Shown in pieces: positions 60,643 through 64,000 of a stretch of 64,000 nt of DNA. Both the position numbers and the translations under genes were made by a program. The number at the start of each line of letters is the position of its first letter. Within the stretch, counting starts at the first letter, position 1. The notes under the pieces were generated by a model. That model worked only from the letters and a program-made list of their open reading frames with translations. It was not told the DNA's origin and did no database searches. The stretch is from NCBI RefSeq assembly GCF_033441515.1, contig NZ_JAWQJT010000001.1, positions 868,001 to 932,000 of the forward strand, in the 5' to 3' direction. The stretch is from Amycolatopsis solani (lineage in GTDB: Bacteria > Actinomycetota > Actinomycetes > Mycobacteriales > Pseudonocardiaceae).

Positions 60643-61266
60643 CTAGCGACCGTTCTGGCCGCCGTAGCGCTGCATCATGCTTTCGGCGACGTCGACCCAG
60701 GCCTGGACGGGGTTCGTGGTCGACGTCGGCGTCGTGGACGACGGCAGGTCGACCCGCGCTTCCTCTTCCGGCGAAGGCTTCTTGGACTGCGGTTTCGCCT
60801 GCGCCTGCGCCTGGACCTGCCTCGGCGCGGGCTTCGCGGGCACCGGCACGAACACGGTCTTCGGCGGCGGCACGACCGCCGGCGCCTGCGGGGCCACCGG
60901 CTGGGGCGCCGGGGCCGCGGCGACGGCCGGGCGCGAGTCGACCTCGGCCACGTCGTCGGCGGGCGCCGGGGAGAACAGGCCGCCGGTGAACAGCCCGCCG
61001 CCCAGCCACCCGGCCGCGACGAGCAGCACCGCGGCGCCGCTGCCCAGCCACGTGCGGGCGCGGCGCCGGATCACCACGGACTTCGGCCGCAGGTCCTGGT
61101 CGCACACCGGCGGCCGGGTGTAGATCGGCTCGCTCTCGGTGACCTCGTCGTCGGTGCGGCGGCGCCGGGGCAGGCTCGCGGCGACGATGCCGGTGCGATC
61201 CAGCAGCTCGACCGCGGTGCGATCGCTGGACGGACGGGTCGCACTGCGCGGTGCGGTGCGAAGCAT
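60643..61266 (-). CDS. hypothetical single-pass membrane protein with proline-rich extracytoplasmic part
   Basis: A 207-residue protein I do not recognise. An N-terminal cytoplasmic part rich in Arg and Thr (TAVELLDRTGIVAASLPRRR, then TDDEVTESEPIYTRPPVCDQ) precedes one hydrophobic helix (SGAAVLLVAAGWLGGGLF, about residues 78-95). The outside part is long and Pro/Ala/Lys-rich (PKTVFVPVPAKPAPRQVQAQ) and ends with a short folded-looking VQAWVDVAESMMQRYGG. The start at 61266 has a good GGAGGT site. The layout suggests a cell-envelope protein or regulator. Confidence 0.75.
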   Translation of the reverse strand: MLRTAPRSATRPSSDRTAVELLDRTGIVAASLPRRRRTDDEVTESEPIYTRPPVCDQDLRPKSVVIRRRARTWLGSGAAVLLVAAGWLGGGLFTGGLFSPAPADDVAEVDSRPAVAAAPAPQPVAPQAPAVVPPPKTVFVPVPAKPAPRQVQAQAQAKPQSKKPSPEEEARVDLPSSTTPTSTTNPVQAWVDVAESMMQRYGGQNGR

Positions 61267-61357
61267 CGGGACCTCCGGTACGGGGGACGCGCGGACCCCC
61301 CGCATTCTGGACCATTTCTGACGCCGCTGTCAGAAAGGCAACCCCAATGAGTGAACG

Positions 61358-62173
61358 TCATTCCATCTGCTTGAGCCCGAGCCGGGCCAACACTGCCAGT
61401 GGACGCTGGTAAGCCGAGCCCAGGACGCGCGGGATGGCGTCGATCACGTAGGCGTCCGGTCCGATGAGGATCCGCGCGGACTTCCGTTCCACGCCACGGA
61501 GGATGGTCTGGGCCGCCTTCTCCGGGGTGGTGTGCGCGATCCGCTCGAAGCCCCGCGCGGCCTTCTCCTGGTCGCCGGCGTCGCTGCGCGCGTTGCGCAC
61601 GATGTTGGTCTTGATCCCGCCCGGGTGCACGCAGCTCACCGCGACCGGGTGCCGCGCGATCAGCATTTCTTCGCGCAGCGCTTCGGTGAATCCCCGGACG
61701 GCGAACTTCGCCGCGTTGTACGCGCTCTGCGTCGGCACGCCGACGAAACCGAACACGCTGGAAATGTTGACGACGTGCCCGTCGCCGGAAGCGATCAGGT
61801 GCGGCAGGAACGCCTTGGTGCCGTTCACCACGCCGCCGAGGTTGACGCCCATCAGCCAGTCGTAGTCCTCGAAGGACATTTCCTCGACGGTCGCGCCGAG
61901 CGCCACACCCGCGTTGTTCACGATGACGTTCGCGCCGCCGAAGTCGCCGACGACCTCCTCGGCGTGGGCGAGCACGGCGGCCCGGTCGGCGACGTCGAGG
62001 GTGTACGCGCGGGCGTTGTCGCCCGCCAGCTTCGCCGTCTCCGCCACGTTGTCGCCGTTGACGTCGGAAAGCGCGACGCGCGCACCCCGCCGGGCGAAGT
62101 CCAGCGCCAGCGCGCGGCCGATGCCCGAGCCCGCCCCGGTGATCACCACGACCTTGTCCCCGAACCGCTTCAT
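61358..62173 (-). CDS. SDR-family oxidoreductase
   Basis: A 271-residue short-chain dehydrogenase/reductase. The cofactor loop VVVITGAGSGIGRALALDFA and DVNGDN suggest NAD(H) preference. The NNAG motif is VIVNNAGVALG, catalytic Ser in VVNISSVFGFVG and YNAAK holds the active Tyr and Lys. The C-terminal GFERIAHTTPEKAAQTILRG region is typical of actinobacterial SDRs annotated near lipid or steroid genes. Substrate unknown. It is divergent from the trypsin-like gene 133 bases away. Confidence 0.93.
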   Translation of the reverse strand: MKRFGDKVVVITGAGSGIGRALALDFARRGARVALSDVNGDNVAETAKLAGDNARAYTLDVADRAAVLAHAEEVVGDFGGANVIVNNAGVALGATVEEMSFEDYDWLMGVNLGGVVNGTKAFLPHLIASGDGHVVNISSVFGFVGVPTQSAYNAAKFAVRGFTEALREEMLIARHPVAVSCVHPGGIKTNIVRNARSDAGDQEKAARGFERIAHTTPEKAAQTILRGVERKSARILIGPDAYVIDAIPRVLGSAYQRPLAVLARLGLKQME

Positions 62174-62306
62174 GGTCCCTCCCTGGGTGTTACTCGCGAG
62201 TTACGGATATTAGCGGCTGTGAGCTTGCTGTGGGTGTGCTGTTTGTGTCGGTGCGACGCCTTATGGTGATCTGGTCGGAGCGCCGGGACGAACGGACGAG
62301 GAGGCG

Positions 62307-63104
62307 ATGCGCGTGCGGCGGACGGCCGTCCTGCTCAGCGTCGCCGCGATCCTGCTGCTCGGCGCGGCCTTCGTGATCTTCGTGGAGCACCAGCCGCGGT
62401 CCGCCGACGCGACGACGTCCGGCACCGTCGAGGCCGTGCCGGCGTCGACACCGGACCTGCCCGCGGGGTCGAGCCCCGCCGTCGGCGCGCTGTTCGTCGA
62501 GGGCATGCACTACTGCACGGCCAGTGTCGTGCACAGCGACCAGGGCGACGTGCTGCTGACCGCGGCCCACTGCATCCACGACGGCGAAGGCGGCGGCTAC
62601 CTCACCGGCGTCACCTTCGCGCCCGGCTACCACGACGGCGTCGCGCCGTTCGGCTTCTGGACGGTGTCCGACGAGCTGGTCGCGGCCGGCTGGAGCTCAT
62701 CGTCGGACCCGGACCTCGACGTCGGCTTCGCGACCGCGCACCAGGCGGGCGCGACGGCGACGTTGGAGAGCCTGGTCGGCGCGAACACCCTCGCCACCGG
62801 CACCGGGTTCCAGCAGGCCATCACGCTCACCGGCTACCCGGACGACGCCGAGGTGCCCGCGGTCTGCCAGAACACGACCCGCCAGCAGGACACCTACCAG
62901 CTGAAAGTGGACTGCGCGGGCTTCCCGACCGGCACCAGCGGCGGCCCGTGGGTCACCGCCGAGGACCCGAAGACCCGGCTCGGCACGGTCATCGGCGTCA
63001 TCGGCGGTTTCGAGTACGGCGGCGACGACCCGGACACGTCGTACTCGAGCTACTTCGACACGGACGTCCAGGCCCTCTACCGGCAGACGACCGCCCGGGC
63101 ATGA
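62307..63104 (+). CDS. trypsin-like serine protease with N-terminal signal/anchor
   Basis: A 265-residue exported protease. A hydrophobic signal or anchor lies at about residues 8-27 (VLLSVAAILLLGAAFVIFV). The triad is His in LLTAAHCIHDGEGG, Asp in SDPDLDVGFATAH and Ser in PTGTSGGPWVT. Cysteines before the His (HYCTASVV) and in PAVCQNTTRQ and VDCAGFP could form disulfides. It is probably active in the cell envelope or outside. Followed by the S4 protein gene after seven bases, perhaps cotranscribed. Confidence 0.9.
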   Translation: MRVRRTAVLLSVAAILLLGAAFVIFVEHQPRSADATTSGTVEAVPASTPDLPAGSSPAVGALFVEGMHYCTASVVHSDQGDVLLTAAHCIHDGEGGGYLTGVTFAPGYHDGVAPFGFWTVSDELVAAGWSSSSDPDLDVGFATAHQAGATATLESLVGANTLATGTGFQQAITLTGYPDDAEVPAVCQNTTRQQDTYQLKVDCAGFPTGTSGGPWVTAEDPKTRLGTVIGVIGGFEYGGDDPDTSYSSYFDTDVQALYRQTTARA

Positions 63105-63111
63105 TGCGGGT

Positions 63112-63336
63112 ATGAGCGATCCCGTCGACGTACCCATCACCGGAGAGCCGATCCGGCTCGGCCAGTTCCTCAAGCTGGCCGGCCTCGCCGAGGACGGCTC
63201 GCACGCCAAGGACCTGATCGACGCCGAGGAGGTCACGGTCAACGGCGAGGTGGAGACCCGCCGCGGCCGCCAGCTGACCGACGGCGACGTCGTGGCCGTC
63301 GGCCCCGACCGCGGCAAGGTCATCCTGGTCCGCTGA
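63112..63336 (+). CDS. S4-domain RNA-binding protein
   Basis: A 74-residue protein made of a single S4 domain: RLGQFLKLAGLAEDGSHAKD, then LIDAEEVTVNGEVETRRGRQ, and GDVVAVGPDRGKVILV. This is the YbcJ/YaaA-type small S4 family that binds structured RNA, possibly the ribosome. It lies seven bases after the protease gene. No further partner is evident. A complex repeat follows its stop codon. Confidence 0.92.
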   Translation: MSDPVDVPITGEPIRLGQFLKLAGLAEDGSHAKDLIDAEEVTVNGEVETRRGRQLTDGDVVAVGPDRGKVILVR

Positions 63337-63340
63337 CCCA

Positions 63341-63427
63341 AGCGCCCCAAGGTGGCCTTCGGTGCGTCAGACGCACCCAAGGCGGCCTTCGGTGCGCGAG
63401 ACGCAACCAAGGCCACCTTGGGGCGCT
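63341..63427. repeat. structured intergenic repeat of about 87 bases with terminal inverted arms and two direct units
   Basis: The outer arms AGCGCCCCAAGGTGGCCTT (63341-63359) and AAGGCCACCTTGGGGCGCT (63409-63427) are perfectly inverted over 19 bases. Between and including the left arm are two related 31-base direct units starting near 63346 and 63377, each holding CAAGG(T/C)GGCCTTCGGTGCG and a GACGCA end that can pair with TGCGTC. It fits a REP-like, intergenic, multi-stem element between convergent genes, also able to end transcription. Confidence 0.75.
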
Positions 63428-63437
63428 CGAACCGGGG

Positions 63438-64000
63438 TCAGCCGACGCTCGTGAGGGGCGGGAGGCCGAGCGAAGCGGCGAGGGCGTCCAGCTCCCGGCG
63501 GACCGGGCCGGCCAGCGGGACGCCGAGCGCGCGGCACTGCTCCAGGTGCTGGGCCTCGCGCCAGCCCGGGTAGCGGATCGGCGCGCCGCCGTCCCAGCCG
63601 AGCATGCTGCCGAACAACGCGCTCGCCGCGCGGTAGAAGCCGTCGGCGCTGCGCAACGTCGTCGGGGCGATGGCCAGCACCAGCAGGCCGGTGTCGTGCT
63701 CGTGGTCGGCGACGCCGGAAAGCACGCCGGCGAGCACCTCGACCAGCAGCGTCAGCCCGGCGGCTTCGGCGCCCGGCTTGTCCATGTCGAACACGAACTC
63801 CGGGTACGCGCCGCCGGGCGCGGCCATGCCGAGCGGGTTCATCGGCTGGCCCGGTTCGCCGCCGGCGGCGAGCACCAGCCCGATCATCGCGTGCGGCAGC
63901 GCCCGCGCGGCGTGGTGCCCGGCCCGGCCGAACGGCCCGATCCCGCGCAGGGAAACCAGCCCGACGCCGTACCGGCCGGCCCGGGTGACCGCCCGGTCCA
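63438..64000 (-). CDS. Ldh_2-family (malate/lactate-type) dehydrogenase, 5' truncated by the window edge
   Basis: The C-terminal 187 codons of a gene that begins beyond the window. The first residues visible, RAGRYGVGLVSLRGIGPFGR, are the Ldh_2 family loop, usually GVGxVxVxNSxHFGxAG; here the His of HFG appears to be replaced (GPFGRAG), which is odd. Then come the NAD-binding AMIGLVLAAGGEPGQPMNPL, PEFVFDMDKPGAEA and LTLLVEVLAGVLSG segments and a GWREAQHLEQCRALGVPLAG tail. The family reduces 2-oxoacids with NAD(P)H and lacks the Rossmann fold. A small C-terminal extension ends at 63438. Function is uncertain because of the missing His. Confidence 0.75.
   Translation of the reverse strand, partial: DRAVTRAGRYGVGLVSLRGIGPFGRAGHHAARALPHAMIGLVLAAGGEPGQPMNPLGMAAPGGAYPEFVFDMDKPGAEAAGLTLLVEVLAGVLSGVADHEHDTGLLVLAIAPTTLRSADGFYRAASALFGSMLGWDGGAPIRYPGWREAQHLEQCRALGVPLAGPVRRELDALAASLGLPPLTSVG

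Noticed and set aside
63341..63427. A small CRISPR array
   Set aside because: Only two related units, contiguous without true spacers, with inverted outer arms and no cas gene; it is better explained as a hairpin repeat.

Overview
The window is a GC-rich actinobacterial chromosome segment. Gene density, GC-biased codon use, frequent ATGA/GTGA start-stop overlaps, an SsgA/SsgB-like sporulation protein, DasR-type (dre-like) operators next to chitinases, and a group 1h-type [NiFe] hydrogenase all point to a spore-forming soil actinomycete. Amycolatopsis or a close Pseudonocardiales relative is my best guess; this is inference, because no marker gene such as 16S rRNA is present. I recognise no transposase, integrase, phage gene or CRISPR array, so this looks like ordinary chromosome.

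Layout. 1-8.3 kb: a SigB/SigF-type sigma factor between two anti-sigma-type ATPase proteins, MarR and MmyB-type regulators, small redox and hydrolase enzymes, a secreted 3D-domain protein with two dre-like sites upstream, an HNH-domain protein and a Sel1-repeat protein. 8.4-21.8 kb: one long, tightly overlapping hydrogenase gene set. It holds two SIS-domain proteins around a HypC-like protein, the small and large subunits, a NifU-like protein, three uncharacterised accessory proteins, a maturation protease and hypC-D-E-A-B, with hypF convergent at the end. 21.8-24.1 kb: a divergent LysR regulator and 2,2-dialkylglycine decarboxylase pair (dgdR/dgdA-like). 24.1-27.3 kb: two translationally coupled CBM2-GH18 chitinases behind two dre-like sites. 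27.3-31.3 kb: a minus-strand block of a HEAT-repeat protein, a MerR-HEAT regulator, a DUF4097-type protein and a HopA1-like protein carrying an AGNAAV motif. 31.4-31.6 kb: tRNA-Arg(ACG) and tRNA-Ser(GCU).

31.7-47.1 kb: an MprF-type lysyl-phosphatidylglycerol synthase, acetoacetyl-CoA synthetase, a dienelactone-hydrolase-like protein, a HisC/Pat aminotransferase, a TauE/SafE permease, VOC and GNAT proteins, a FadR-type regulator with a methyltransferase, an FBP-domain protein, an adenylate/guanylate cyclase, a FabH-like ketosynthase, an Lrp regulator, a lipoprotein, an MFS transporter and the SsgB-like protein. 47.2-64 kb: a secreted S1 protease, a large LuxR-type ATPase regulator, a membrane protein, a LytTR response regulator with a degenerate kinase partner, a secreted G1 (glutamic) peptidase, a NitT/TauT-type ABC importer divergent from a DcuS/DcuR-type two-component system, an SDR, a trypsin-like protease, an S4 RNA-binding protein and a truncated Ldh_2-family dehydrogenase at the right edge.

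The genes suggest a soil lifestyle: scavenging trace H2, degrading chitin and protein, using unusual amino acids, and several stress and signal circuits. The points most worth a second look are the HopA1-like AGNAAV protein, the response regulator with a RHIM-like N-terminus beside a kinase that lacks its phospho-acceptor histidine, the unexplained accessory genes in the hydrogenase operon, and two families of non-coding repeats: long perfect hairpins and an over-represented TCCACWGTGGA palindrome.
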